Of a stretch of DNA of 21,242 nucleotides, positions 1-8,031 are shown piece by piece. The translations under genes were made by a program, and so were the position numbers. The stretch spans positions 1 to 21,242 of the forward strand of contig CAYXVG010000083.1 of the NCBI GenBank assembly GCA_964468205.1, given 5' to 3'. The DNA is from CAWELS01 sp964468205. GTDB lineage: Bacteria; Acidobacteriota; Terriglobia; Bryobacterales; Bryobacteraceae. Numbering within the stretch: the first letter of the stretch is position 1; every line of letters starts with the position of its first letter. Under the pieces are notes generated by a model. The model did no database searches and was not told the DNA's origin. It saw only the letters and a program-made list of their open reading frames with translations.

Positions 1-33
1 ACTTTTCTCGTCAATCAGTTTGTTGGTATACAT
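1..33 (-). CDS. N-terminal 11 codons of a divergent gene, probable YyaL/DUF255 thioredoxin-domain protein
   Basis: Only the first eleven codons lie in the window. They read MYTNKLIDEKS on the minus strand and run off the left edge. A purine-rich Shine-Dalgarno-like stretch (complement of 44-54) precedes the ATG at 33. The peptide matches the usual opening of the YyaL/DUF255 (SPATA20-like) family, in which an N-R/K-L-x-x-E-x-S segment leads into a conserved SPYLLQHA motif. That motif would begin at the next residues, outside the window. The family assignment rests on this short match alone, so it is tentative. The presence of a start codon with a plausible ribosome site is more secure than the name. 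Confidence 0.5.
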   Translation of the reverse strand, partial: MYTNKLIDEKS

Positions 34-89
34 GGTCGTTTGGCTCTCCCCTCCGAGAGGCTGGCTACTATCATTGTAACCGGAGCGCT
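34..89. promoter_or_regulatory. Short divergent intergenic region
   Basis: These 56 bases separate two divergent start codons, so promoters for both directions must overlap here or lie inside a gene. A TANNNT-like hexamer TACTAT at 66-71 could serve the plus-strand operon. GGAG at 82-85 is a close ribosome site for the ATG at 90. No convincing -35 box is visible. Confidence 0.3.
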
Positions 90-734
90 ATGGCATTCGA
101 ATTCTACACCGGCCGCCGCCTGGTCGAGCTAACCGGCCGCCGAGCCCGCACACTCGCCGGGCTGATGGAACAGCTCCGCCACGTGCCCACGGCCGCCATA
201 TTTCACCACACTCACGGACGTTTCCTGACCCACCATTTCCGCGAGCCCAGCTTTTTCAACGACTTCGCCGAATGGGCCTCACGCGCCTTACAGGAGCAGG
301 CCGCGGCCGAGAAGCTGGCCGCAATCGACATGCTCCAGTTTACGTGCCTCGAAGAGCTTCGGAACGCTCTCGTCAAAGCCATCGATTCCGCTCTCGAAGT
401 CACAAATGGCCGCGTTCGCGAATGCCCGCCCGGCGACGAATTCCACTTCTGCAAGGTGAAGAACTTCATCCTTCCAACCGGGATGGCGGCCCGAAACCTC
501 GAGGAATTCGCCTCCATGTTGCCCAATTGCACGAACGCTTCCACCTTCTTTCACTTCTTCGAAGCGCGGTTGAGACTCGGCAAGAAGACCAACGATTTTT
601 CCATCTGGCTCACTGACAACGGCGAGCGGCGTTTGGCCGACGAGATCGACCATCTCGACCCCTATTCCATGACGCTCGAAGAGCTGCGCCGCCAGATCCA
701 CGTGCTTTGCCGGCGGAGGCTGGCGGAGGGATAG
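90..734 (+). CDS. DUF5752 family protein, first gene of trehalose-synthase operon
   Basis: A 214-residue soluble protein without signal peptide or membrane segment. It is rich in aromatic, histidine and acidic residues in its N-terminal half (FHHTHGRFLTHHF around residues 38-50) and ends in a charged helical tail. It resembles the DUF5752 family, which I recall occurring next to TreT-type trehalose glycosyltransferases; its biochemical role is not established. The ATG at 90 follows GGAG at 82-85. The stop codon abuts the ATG of the next gene at 735, so the two are almost certainly co-transcribed and translationally coupled. The neighbour suggests a role in trehalose synthesis or its control, but that is inference. 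Coding status is secure; the family name is from recognition, not a search. Confidence 0.75.
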   Translation: MAFEFYTGRRLVELTGRRARTLAGLMEQLRHVPTAAIFHHTHGRFLTHHFREPSFFNDFAEWASRALQEQAAAEKLAAIDMLQFTCLEELRNALVKAIDSALEVTNGRVRECPPGDEFHFCKVKNFILPTGMAARNLEEFASMLPNCTNASTFFHFFEARLRLGKKTNDFSIWLTDNGERRLADEIDHLDPYSMTLEELRRQIHVLCRRRLAEG

Positions 735-1961
735 ATGAAAATGGACCTGCGAGAGTACGCCGAAGTCGTCAGCCAGCAGGTTATCGACGAACTGCGGATC
801 ATCGCCGGCCGCCTCGCTGGGAAAACCCTCCAGAACATCAACGCCACGGCCGTCGGAGGAGGCGTCGCCGAGCAATTGACCCGAATGGTTCCGTTCCTTC
901 GCGAACTCGGAGTGCCAACCTTCTGGGACACCATCAAGGGCGATCAAGCTTTCTTTAACGTTTGCTGGAGCTTCCATCGCGCCCTCCACGGCCAGCCCAC
1001 CGAAATCACCGAGGAGATGCTCGATATCTACTGCGCGAACACACAGATGAACCTTCGCGAGACCCCCATCACCGGCGACTTCGTTATGGTGCACGATCCG
1101 CAGCCACTTGGGATGATTGAACACAAGGAGTCCCATGGACGCTCGTGGATCTGGCGCTGCCACGTAAACCTCTCCAACGCTCCGCAGAAACTATGGAAGT
1201 TTCTGAGCGATCGCGCCGAGAAATACGACGCCTCCCTCTTCCCCGTGCCGGATTTCGCGCGCGAATTGCCGATTCCCCAATATGTCGCGCCGCCGTGCAT
1301 CGACCCGCTCAGCGAGAAGAACAAGGAACTGCCGGCGTCGGAGATCGAACGCGTGCTCGAAAAATACGGGCTCGATCCGGCGCGGCCGATTCTCACCCAG
1401 ATCTCGCGCTTCGATTGGTTGAACGACCCGCTCGGCGTCATCACCGCCTACCGCATGGTGAAGCGCCGCCACAATTGCCAGCTTGTCCTGGCCGGCGGCG
1501 GAGAGGCGGAGGACCCGGAATCGGCGCCTATGCTGCGAAAGGTCCAGCAGCAGGCCGACGAGGACCCGGACATCCACGTCGTGCCGCTGCCGCCGTTCAG
1601 CGACCTCGAGGTCAACGCCCTGGTGAGGGGCTCCACCATCGTCTTCCAGAAGTCAGTGCGGGAAGGCTTTGGGCTCACGGTTAGCGAAGCGCTTTGGAAG
1701 CGCAAGCCGGTGGTCGGCGGAGCCGTTGGCGGTATCAAGCTGCAGGTGATTAACGGTGCCACCGGCTTCCTCGTGCACTCGCCCGAAGGCGCCGCCACCC
1801 GCGCCATGCAACTCCTGGCTGATCCAACCATGCGCAAGCAGATGGGCGACAACGGCCACGAACACGTGCGGCACAACTTCCTGCTCACCCGGCTGGCGAA
1901 AGATTATCTCTTGACCATGCTCTCCCTCATGCATCCTGGAAAGGACCTGGTGAACCTGTGA
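735..1961 (+). CDS. treT: TreT-like trehalose synthase, GT4 family glycosyltransferase
   Basis: A 408-residue GT-B fold glycosyltransferase of the length usual for TreT, which joins NDP-glucose and glucose to trehalose in the cytoplasm. Visible landmarks are a Gly-rich GGGVAE acceptor-side loop (41-46), HDPQP (120-124), SRFDW opening the C-terminal Rossmann domain (224-228), LAGGG (252-256), and the GT4 E-x7-E donor motif with E310 and E318 in EGFGLTVSE. The ribosome site GGAGGG at 725-730 sits in the end of the upstream gene, and the ATG directly follows that gene's stop. It overlaps the following M20 gene by 4 bases. Substrate direction (synthesis or phosphorolysis-like degradation) cannot be read from sequence, and other sucrose/trehalose-type GT4 activities remain possible. 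Trehalose would fit stress or desiccation protection. Confidence 0.85.
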   Translation: MKMDLREYAEVVSQQVIDELRIIAGRLAGKTLQNINATAVGGGVAEQLTRMVPFLRELGVPTFWDTIKGDQAFFNVCWSFHRALHGQPTEITEEMLDIYCANTQMNLRETPITGDFVMVHDPQPLGMIEHKESHGRSWIWRCHVNLSNAPQKLWKFLSDRAEKYDASLFPVPDFARELPIPQYVAPPCIDPLSEKNKELPASEIERVLEKYGLDPARPILTQISRFDWLNDPLGVITAYRMVKRRHNCQLVLAGGGEAEDPESAPMLRKVQQQADEDPDIHVVPLPPFSDLEVNALVRGSTIVFQKSVREGFGLTVSEALWKRKPVVGGAVGGIKLQVINGATGFLVHSPEGAATRAMQLLADPTMRKQMGDNGHEHVRHNFLLTRLAKDYLLTMLSLMHPGKDLVNL

Positions 1962-3316
1962 GCTATTTCACCGATAACCGCTCCCGCTACCTCGAGGAGT
2001 TGGCGGCGTACCTCCGCATACCCAGCATCAGCACGCTGGCCGGAAGCAAGCCGGATATCGAGCGCGCGGCCCTCTTCACCAAGGAGCGTCTGGCGGATGC
2101 GGGCCTCGACAACGCCAGCCTCATCGAGGGCCGGGGAAATCCGCTGGTCTACGCTGACTGGCTCCATGCGGAAGGGAAGCCGGCCATCCTCTTCTACGGC
2201 CACTACGACGTTCAACCGCCTGACCCGGTCGAAGAATGGAGGTCTCATCCTTTTGAGCCGGACGTCCGCGGCGACAACATCTATGCCCGCGGCGCTTCCG
2301 ATGACAAGGGCCAACTCTACATCCTCATCAAGGCCGTCGAGGCGCTGCTCGCCACCACGGGCCGGCTGCCCGTCAATGTCCGCTTTCTCATCGAAGGCGA
2401 GGAGGAAGTGGGCGGCCCGCACATCGAGACATTCGTGGCCAGCGGTGATGCTCGCCTCGCGGCCGGCGCGGTGGTGATTTGCGACACCGAGATGTTCGCG
2501 CCGGAGATTCCAACTCTCTGCGTGGGCCTGCGCGGTATTGTCTACGGCGAGTTGACCGTCACCGGCGCGGACCACGACCTCCACTCAGGCGTCTACGGCG
2601 GCGTTGCTCCCAATCCGATTCAGGCGGCCGCCGAGATTCTGACAGCGCTCAAAGACCGCGATGGCCGCATTCGGATTCCGGGATTCTATGACAAGGTGAC
2701 TCCGCCCACCGATGCCGAGATGGCCGCTTGGAAGGCCCTGCCGTTCGATGAAGAGCAATACCGGCAGAAGGAAGTCGGCGTCGCCGAATTGGTCGGCGAA
2801 CCGGACTATTCGCCTCTCGAGCGGGTGTGGGCGCGGCCAACGCTCGAGGTCCACGGCATCCGGGGCGGATTCACTGGAGAAGGCGCCAAAACGGTGATTC
2901 CGGCGCGCTCCGTGGCCAAGATCAGCGCCCGGCTCGTGGCTGACCAGGATCCGGCGCAGGCCGAAGCGCAACTCGAAGCCGCCATTCGTGAAGCTACCCC
3001 GAAGGGCGTCACGGCCGCCTGGAGGACGATTCACCGCGGCGCACCCTCGCTGGTCAACACCGGTAACGCGTTCATACGCTCCGCGGCCCGGGCAATGGAG
3101 GAGATCTTCGGCAATCCCACCGTCTATATCCGCTCCGGCGGTTCCATCCCGGTCGTCGGCGTCTTCGACCAGCACCTGAAGATTCCCAGCGTGATGATGG
3201 GCTTCGGCCTCCCGGATGACAACTTGCACGCACCGAACGAGAAGCTCTACCTGCCGAACTTCTACCGCGGGATTGAAGCCGTGGCCCGATATCTGGAAAT
3301 CCTGGGGGAACAGTGA
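1958..3316 (+). CDS. M20 family metallopeptidase (ArgE/DapE/carnosinase-like dipeptidase)
   Basis: A 452-residue cytosolic metallohydrolase, the full length for the CNDP-like branch of M20. Metal and catalytic residues are in place: H82 in GHYDVQP, bridging D115 in ARGASDDKG, the Glu pair E149-E150 in EGEEEVGG, D176 in CDTEMF, and a late His in LHAPNE. HDLHSG (around H209) is the conserved dimerisation-domain segment with the His that reaches the partner's active site. It starts with GTG at 1958 inside the TreT stop (GTGA overlap), with AAGGA at 1941-1945 as ribosome site. The family hydrolyses dipeptides or N-acyl amino acids; which substrate is used here is not visible. Its position between TreT and a DUF6544-like gene gives no clear pathway link. 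Confidence 0.9.
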   Translation: MSYFTDNRSRYLEELAAYLRIPSISTLAGSKPDIERAALFTKERLADAGLDNASLIEGRGNPLVYADWLHAEGKPAILFYGHYDVQPPDPVEEWRSHPFEPDVRGDNIYARGASDDKGQLYILIKAVEALLATTGRLPVNVRFLIEGEEEVGGPHIETFVASGDARLAAGAVVICDTEMFAPEIPTLCVGLRGIVYGELTVTGADHDLHSGVYGGVAPNPIQAAAEILTALKDRDGRIRIPGFYDKVTPPTDAEMAAWKALPFDEEQYRQKEVGVAELVGEPDYSPLERVWARPTLEVHGIRGGFTGEGAKTVIPARSVAKISARLVADQDPAQAEAQLEAAIREATPKGVTAAWRTIHRGAPSLVNTGNAFIRSAARAMEEIFGNPTVYIRSGGSIPVVGVFDQHLKIPSVMMGFGLPDDNLHAPNEKLYLPNFYRGIEAVARYLEILGEQ

Positions 3317-4071
3317 GCGAACTATCACCCGACGCCGTCTGGCAGAGCCTTCTGCGCGACTCCGGCGAGGAGCGATTCGACCCTTCCATGGTGGAGGGAC
3401 TGCCCGATGCCGCGCAACGCTATCTCTTGCACGCGATCGCTCCCGGGGCCGTGCTCTCCACTTGTGTGGAGGTGGAAATGGAGGGCCGCTTCCGCTCCAA
3501 GCCCGGCGGCCAATGGATGGCCATGCGCGGATCCGAACTGCTCGCGCTGCCCGGCGGCTTCATCTGGCGCGCCGAGATCGGAGGGTTCTTGCGGTTCAGC
3601 GGCTACGATCTCTACGCCGGCGGCCAGGGCCAGATGAGTTGGAAGCTCTGGGGAGTCTTGCCGCTGCTCACCGCTTCCGGACCGGACGTCGACCGCTCCG
3701 CCCGCGGCCGCCTCGTGGCGGAAGCAGCCGCCTGGCTGCCGGCCGCCCTGCTGCCCGCTTACGGCGCCCGCTGGGAGCCGATCAACGACCAAGTCGCCGT
3801 GGTGCGGCTCTCGGTCGACGGCGAGGAATTCCCCATCACCGTCCGGATTAACGAGGACGGTGCGGCCAAGGCCTTTCAACTCGACCGCTGGGGTAACCAC
3901 CTGACCCCCAACAACGAATGGGCCACCATCCCCTCCGCCGCCATCTGCCGCGCCGAGAAAACCTTCTCCGGCATCACCATCCCCAGCGAACTCTCCGCCG
4001 CCTGGTGGACCGGCAGCGACCGCGAATTCGAATTCTTCGAAGCCCACATCACCGACATCCGCTACCATTAA
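3313..4071 (+). CDS. DUF6544-like protein of unknown function
   Basis: A 252-residue protein, last gene of the four-gene operon. It starts with GTG at 3313, overlapping the stop of the peptidase gene by 4 bases. The N-terminal part contains LPDAAQRYLLHA (residues 30-41) followed by alternating strand-like segments (VEVEMEGRF, WMAMRGSELLALPGGFIWRA), the pattern I associate with the DUF6544 family of presumed beta-rich lipid- or ligand-binding proteins. A Trp- and acid-rich C terminus (WWTGSDREFEFFEAHI) follows. No signal peptide or transmembrane helix is evident. No catalytic motif is recognised and no function is assigned. It ends 13 bases from the convergent epimerase gene, with a short palindrome (GAGAC-A-GTCTC, 4076-4086) between them. 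Confidence 0.7.
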   Translation: MSELSPDAVWQSLLRDSGEERFDPSMVEGLPDAAQRYLLHAIAPGAVLSTCVEVEMEGRFRSKPGGQWMAMRGSELLALPGGFIWRAEIGGFLRFSGYDLYAGGQGQMSWKLWGVLPLLTASGPDVDRSARGRLVAEAAAWLPAALLPAYGARWEPINDQVAVVRLSVDGEEFPITVRINEDGAAKAFQLDRWGNHLTPNNEWATIPSAAICRAEKTFSGITIPSELSAAWWTGSDREFEFFEAHITDIRYH

Positions 4072-4084
4072 CTCGGAGACAGTC

Positions 4085-5095
4085 TCACCTCGTCCCCGCA
4101 CCCTCTCGCACACACTTCGGCTCCCTCGTGAGCAAGCCCTCGCACCAGTACCAGCGGATCGCCTCCCGCAGAGCCTGCTCCACCGGCGTGTACTCGATTC
4201 CCAACTCCCGCCGTGCCTTTGTCCCGTCCACCCGGAACCCGTGCGTCGCCAGCCGGAACGCGGCCTTCGTCAACAGCGGCGGATGGCCAGTCCGCCGGGC
4301 CTTCCACTCCTCGAGGCTGGCGAATAAGCCGGCCATCCACGCTGGGACTTTCACCGGCCGCCTCACCCCCGCAAGCTCTCCAATCATCTGAAAAAACTCC
4401 TCGGTCGACAGAGCCCGCGCCGCCAGGCAGTAAGTCTCGCCCCACTTTTCCCGCTCCGCCGCCCGGATATGCCCCTCGGCCACGTCGTCACTCGCGACAT
4501 AAGTGAGCACCCCCGGGAAAATCGCCGGCAGCTTCCCACTGAGAAACTCCACTATCGACTGGCCCGTTGGCTTCAGATCTCCCGGCCCCAGCACCGCCGC
4601 CGGACGGATGATCGCCACCCGCAGCCGTTCGCCAAACTCCCGCGCCACCAGCTCGGCCCGGTATTTCGCCTCCTCGTAGAGCGTCAAAAAGTACCCGCGG
4701 TGCTCCGTTTCCTCGTTCCCCGTCTCCCCGCGACGCTCCCCCACGCAGGCCGACGTCGAGGTGTAGACGACCCGGCCCACTCCCGCCGCGAGAGCCGCCT
4801 CAAAGGCGTTGCGCGTCCCTTCGATCTCCGTCCGCATCAGCTTGTCGCGATCCGTCGTGAACATCTCGTAAATCGCCGCCGCGTGATACAGAATGTCGCA
4901 GTCTTCCAACGCGAGCGCAACTGAGTCGCGGTCGAGAATATCGCCTCGCGCAATCTCCACGCCCGGCTCTTCATCCAACCCCGTAGTGTCGCTCGAGACC
5001 CGCGCCAGCACGCGCACGGACACGCCGCGCCCCAGCAGCTTTCGCACAATCACCCCGCCAACAAATCCGGTTCCGCCTGTTACCAGTGCGCGCAT
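4085..5095 (-). CDS. NAD(P)-dependent extended SDR epimerase/dehydratase, HpnA-like
   Basis: A 336-residue Rossmann-fold enzyme. The cofactor loop TGGTGFVG is at residues 6-13, with glycines 7, 10 and 13 forming GxxGxxG. The catalytic Ser/Thr segment YTSTSA is at 111-116, and Y140-x3-K144 (YEEAK) is the active-site pair. HAAA at 71-74 and IRPAAVLGPGD follow the extended SDR pattern. Sequence style is closest to hopanoid-associated sugar epimerase HpnA and dihydroflavonol-4-reductase-like proteins. No other hopanoid gene is in the window, so the substrate is unknown. The gene stands alone on the minus strand, converging on the trehalose operon and divergent from a small membrane protein gene. 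The ATG at 5095 begins MRALVTGG, the canonical distance from the Gly-rich loop, so the start is well supported. Confidence 0.85.
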   Translation of the reverse strand: MRALVTGGTGFVGGVIVRKLLGRGVSVRVLARVSSDTTGLDEEPGVEIARGDILDRDSVALALEDCDILYHAAAIYEMFTTDRDKLMRTEIEGTRNAFEAALAAGVGRVVYTSTSACVGERRGETGNEETEHRGYFLTLYEEAKYRAELVAREFGERLRVAIIRPAAVLGPGDLKPTGQSIVEFLSGKLPAIFPGVLTYVASDDVAEGHIRAAEREKWGETYCLAARALSTEEFFQMIGELAGVRRPVKVPAWMAGLFASLEEWKARRTGHPPLLTKAAFRLATHGFRVDGTKARRELGIEYTPVEQALREAIRWYWCEGLLTREPKCVREGAGTR

Positions 5096-5167
5096 AACTC
5101 ACGATGATGACAGATTCCGCGTTCCGCTTCGTGCGTTTCGCATTAAGATGGAAATGGAGGGAAACAG

Positions 5168-5449
5168 ATGCCTACCGCATTGGTATTCGCGGTTTACGGC
5201 GTTGCGGCGCTCCTGGCTCTGTTCCTGCTGTATCAATTTCGCGCCACTCACTGGTATCTCCACGTCTTGAGCTTAGTCATCGCTCTGGTCGTAGGGCTGA
5301 TACCGATTCCACCGGAGTGGCACGTTCCGGTGATCGAGCTGATGTTCGGCGCCATATTCCTCTTCTTCTTCGCTTGGGGAATCTGTGCGCCGCTGTTCCC
5401 GCATCGCCATCACCCCGGCGGCCAGCGCCCACGGGCGCACCACGCCTGA
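5168..5449 (+). CDS. Small three-helix membrane protein, unknown function
   Basis: A 93-residue protein with three hydrophobic stretches at about residues 5-23, 30-47 and 56-75, and a basic, His-rich tail (HRHHPGGQRPRAHHA). A good ribosome site, GGAGGG, lies at 5155-5160, eight bases before the ATG. Hydrophobicity, the ribosome site and uniform codon use argue for a real gene. No family is recognised. It lies between a divergent epimerase gene and the GH9 gene, with no sign of co-transcription with either. Confidence 0.6.
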   Translation: MPTALVFAVYGVAALLALFLLYQFRATHWYLHVLSLVIALVVGLIPIPPEWHVPVIELMFGAIFLFFFAWGICAPLFPHRHHPGGQRPRAHHA

Positions 5450-5486
5450 CACGGCGGAACCAGGAAGCCGCGCGCAATGTTGAGCC

Positions 5487-5501
5487 GGCCGCTTTGCGGC
5501 C
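5487..5501 (+). other. Perfect GC hairpin between small membrane protein and GH9 gene
   Basis: GGCCGC and GCGGCC pair around a TTT loop. There is no immediate T-run (the next T-run is at 5518-5522), so it is a weak candidate terminator for the upstream gene or a structure near the GH9 promoter. Confidence 0.3.
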
Positions 5502-5526
5502 AGGCGATAAGGGGATATTTTTGTCA

Positions 5527-5532
5527 TACAAT
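5527..5532 (+). promoter_or_regulatory. Candidate -10 element for GH9 gene (possibly leaderless)
   Basis: TACAAT lies eight bases before the ATG at 5541, and no Shine-Dalgarno sequence is present. This spacing is what a leaderless transcript starting at or near the ATG would show. No clear -35 box is seen. Confidence 0.35.
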
Positions 5533-5540
5533 AACGGGCG

Positions 5541-7298
5541 ATGATCGACAGAAGAACTTTCCTCGCCTCTCTCGGCGCGCTTCCCGCCTCGCTGACCGCG
5601 CAGGAGCGCACGCCCGAACCACAGCGCGTTGAAGCGTTCACCGCGCCCCCGAAACCCGCTATCGCACTCAATCACGCCGGCTTCAAACCGGACGCCCCCA
5701 AAACCGTGATCTACCGGCTCACCGGCGGCGATACGCCCACGGAGTTTGAAATCCGGGAAATCGGCCACCCGCCCATTCCGTTCCACGAAACCATGCCGCT
5801 CCGCCCCGCGAAGTCCGAACTTGGCGACTGCCTCACCGGCGATTTCAGCAGCGTCAAACTCGACGGCCTCTACCAGGTCCGCATCGGCGAAGAGCGCTCC
5901 GTGCCCTTCTTCATCAACCGCGAAGTCTGGCATCGGACCATCCCCCGGGCCTTCAATTACTATCCGCTGCAGCGCTGCGGCATCGCCGTCCCCAACGTTC
6001 ACCCGGTCTGCCACCTCGACGACGCCTTTCGCACCGACAACGGCGAGTACGTCGACACCACCGGCGGCTGGCACGACGCCGGCGATCTCCGCAAATGGCT
6101 GGGCACCACCATGCTCAGCGCCACTGCCTTACTCACGCTCGACCGCAACCTCGGCGACCGCTGGAACCTCGACGGCTCCGGCCGCCAGGTGATCCTCGAC
6201 GAGGTGAAATGGGGCAACCGCTACATTCTCAAAATGCAGGACACCGACGGCCGCATCTGGCACGACGTCGCCGGCAACCCCGGCAACGAGATGAACCACT
6301 GGACCGATAACATCCTCGGTACCAAGGACGACCGCAACCTCGCCGTCAACAAGCCCAACGCCTTCCAGGCCCAGTGGGTCGTCGTCCAGGCGATGGTGGA
6401 GCAGGCCTTCCGCGACGTCGACCCCGGTTACGGCCGCAACTGCCTCGCCCGCGCCCATGCCTGCTGGAACGCCTCCAAACCCGGCGGCGAGTACCGCGAG
6501 ATCAGTTGGTGGACCTTCGCCGCCATGGAGATGCACCGCGCCACCGGCGACGCGAAATGGAGCGGCGAAGCCGCCGCCCTGGCCCGCCGCGTGATGGCCA
6601 TGCAGAACCGCGAGCACCGCTACGGCCAGAAACTCGTCCGCGGTTGGTGGCACACCTCCGAGGAAAACGACGAGCCTTACTTCAGCCGCACCACCCAGTC
6701 CGCGATGGCCCCGCTGGCGCTCGCCAAGATGGCCGAGACCTTCCCCTCCCACCGCGACGCGAGGAAGTGGAAAGACGCCGTCCGCCTCCACCTCGACGAG
6801 TACGTCATGCCGCTCGTGGAGCGTAGCGCCTACCTGCTCATGCCCGAAGGCGTCTTCGCCGGCTCGCCCACGCCCGAGCGCTACCGCCCGCTGGCCGGCG
6901 AGCTGACCTACCGCTTCTTCATGCCGGTCCGCCGCCAGCAATGGTGGCTTGGCACCACATCTCACATTGGCGGCTACGCCGCCCTTCTGGCCGCCGGCGC
7001 CCGCATGTTCGGCGACCGCGCCTACTCTGACGTCGCCGTCCGCCAGCTCGAATGGCTCCTCGGCGCCAACCCCTTCGCCGCCAGCCTCATGACCGGCGTC
7101 GGCCTCAACCAGCCCTACCCGCACTCCCGCTTCGTCGGCCTCATCGACGGCGCCATCATGAACGGCATCGCCGGAAACGCCGACGACGAGCCAGTGCTCG
7201 ATACGAAAAACGGCTACGACTGGCGGACCACCGAGTACTGGCAGCCCCACAACGCTTGGTTCCTCTGGGTGGTCTCCGAACTGGAACGCCCCGCATAG
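5541..7298 (+). CDS. Tat-exported glycoside hydrolase family 9 (endoglucanase-like)
   Basis: A 585-residue protein opening with a twin-arginine signal (DRRTFLAS at 3-10, hydrophobic stretch, likely cleavage near residue 21). An N-terminal Ig-like domain (about 38-128) precedes an alpha/alpha-barrel catalytic domain (about 135-580). The GH9 nucleophile/base motif is clear: GGWHDAGD with D179 and D182. A C-terminal E565 in DWRTTEYWQPHN is the likely acid catalyst, and LEWLLGANPF with PHSR resemble the conserved GH9 C-terminal half. The family cleaves beta-1,4-glucans by inversion, and related members act on other beta-glucosides such as glucosamine polymers, so the polymer is not certain. Tat export means it folds with cytoplasmic help before reaching the periplasm or surface. 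It appears to be a single-gene transcription unit. Confidence 0.85.
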   Translation: MIDRRTFLASLGALPASLTAQERTPEPQRVEAFTAPPKPAIALNHAGFKPDAPKTVIYRLTGGDTPTEFEIREIGHPPIPFHETMPLRPAKSELGDCLTGDFSSVKLDGLYQVRIGEERSVPFFINREVWHRTIPRAFNYYPLQRCGIAVPNVHPVCHLDDAFRTDNGEYVDTTGGWHDAGDLRKWLGTTMLSATALLTLDRNLGDRWNLDGSGRQVILDEVKWGNRYILKMQDTDGRIWHDVAGNPGNEMNHWTDNILGTKDDRNLAVNKPNAFQAQWVVVQAMVEQAFRDVDPGYGRNCLARAHACWNASKPGGEYREISWWTFAAMEMHRATGDAKWSGEAAALARRVMAMQNREHRYGQKLVRGWWHTSEENDEPYFSRTTQSAMAPLALAKMAETFPSHRDARKWKDAVRLHLDEYVMPLVERSAYLLMPEGVFAGSPTPERYRPLAGELTYRFFMPVRRQQWWLGTTSHIGGYAALLAAGARMFGDRAYSDVAVRQLEWLLGANPFAASLMTGVGLNQPYPHSRFVGLIDGAIMNGIAGNADDEPVLDTKNGYDWRTTEYWQPHNAWFLWVVSELERPA

Positions 7299-7362
7299 AG
7301 AAGGCTGCGCGCCATCTACCCGGGGTGGTCTTCGAGCCGCCCCGGCGTGGCTCTCAATTCGT
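7299..7362. other. Intergenic, nothing recognised
   Basis: Short gap between the GH9 stop and the last readable codon of the opposing damaged gene. No terminator with a T-run is visible. Confidence 0.4.
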
Positions 7363-8021
7363 TCAGCGAGACGTGGCGGACAGCCCTGCTGAATCTACAA
7401 ACCCGCCACAATGCTGAACGAGCAGGTGACCCGCCCGCCAAGTATGTACTCCCCGCACTTCTGGGGATTTTGGGTCCGCCGCCCTGCTCTTGCTTCGCCT
7501 TCTCCATTTACTCCCCGCACTTCTGGCGATTTTTTTGCAGTACTCCCGGTGGGCTAGTGTCCGCATTTGTTCGTCAGGAATCACAAGATGTCCGGGATGA
7601 CCAACACGGCGCTCGGGATTCTCCAGACGCATGTCGAAATCTTCGAACAACTGGGTACACTGCCGGAAAGCGTGTTTGATGTGCCCAGCACCCATTTCCC
7701 TGAGCGGTTCTGAGAAAACGTGCAGAACGAAAGAATCCCCGGACGGCTCGGCCTCTCCCGGGTGGCCCTCAAACCGGGGCAACCCATGATTCGATTCCAA
7801 TTCATACTCGAATACGTGGACATCCGGTACGATGCATTCCGCCGGAACTTTGTTTTGGTCGCGCCCGCTGAAGTCGCCTCGGATCTGCCGTGGCCCGGGA
7901 CCGTGGAAGATGTCCTCCGGCGTCCCATCTTCCACACCAACACCTGTGTTCCCCCCCCAATCGGAATCAAGGCTCGAATGCCGTCCTCGATTTCGACAAA
8001 ACCGTACAGCCCATGCAGCAC
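7363..8021 (-). pseudogene. Unknown protein, reading frame broken at a run of eight C
   Basis: The frame begins with GTG at 8021, with AAGGTGAG (complement of 8032-8039) as ribosome site, ten bases after the sigma-factor stop. It reads VLHGLYGFVEIEDGIRALIP and then meets eight C on the plus strand (7951-7958). With seven instead of eight, the frame passes cleanly into a protein-like segment (DGTPEDIFHGPGPRQIRG, VHVFEYELESNHGLPRFEG, FVLHVFSEPLREMGAGHIKHA). The in-register alternative downstream is poor in acidic residues and looks like a shadow frame. After about 7600 the sequence (KKIARSAG onward) overlaps a 25-bp duplication and looks non-coding, so the true 3' end is unclear. No family is recognised. 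It may be a decaying gene, a phase-variable one, or a one-base sequencing error. Operon position suggests expression with the sigma factor. Confidence 0.5.
7447..7533. repeat. 25-bp direct repeat, two copies
   Basis: A 25-base segment (TACTCCCCGCACTTCTGG, then GGATTTT or CGATTTT) occurs at 7447-7471 and again at 7509-7533, differing at one base. The copies are 62 bases apart and lie inside the doubtful 3' part of the damaged minus-strand gene. They could mark a small duplication or insertion event. Confidence 0.7.
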
Positions 8022-8031
8022 CAGATAGCGC

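Noticed and set aside
288..1163. 291-codon minus-strand frame over the DUF5752/TreT junction
   Set aside because: It covers parts of two tightly coupled genes and has no ribosome site or recognisable domain.
6129..7250. 373-codon open frame antisense to the GH9 gene
   Set aside because: Composition is dominated by Gly, Val and Ala with no motif; the GH9 catalytic residues prove the plus-strand frame.
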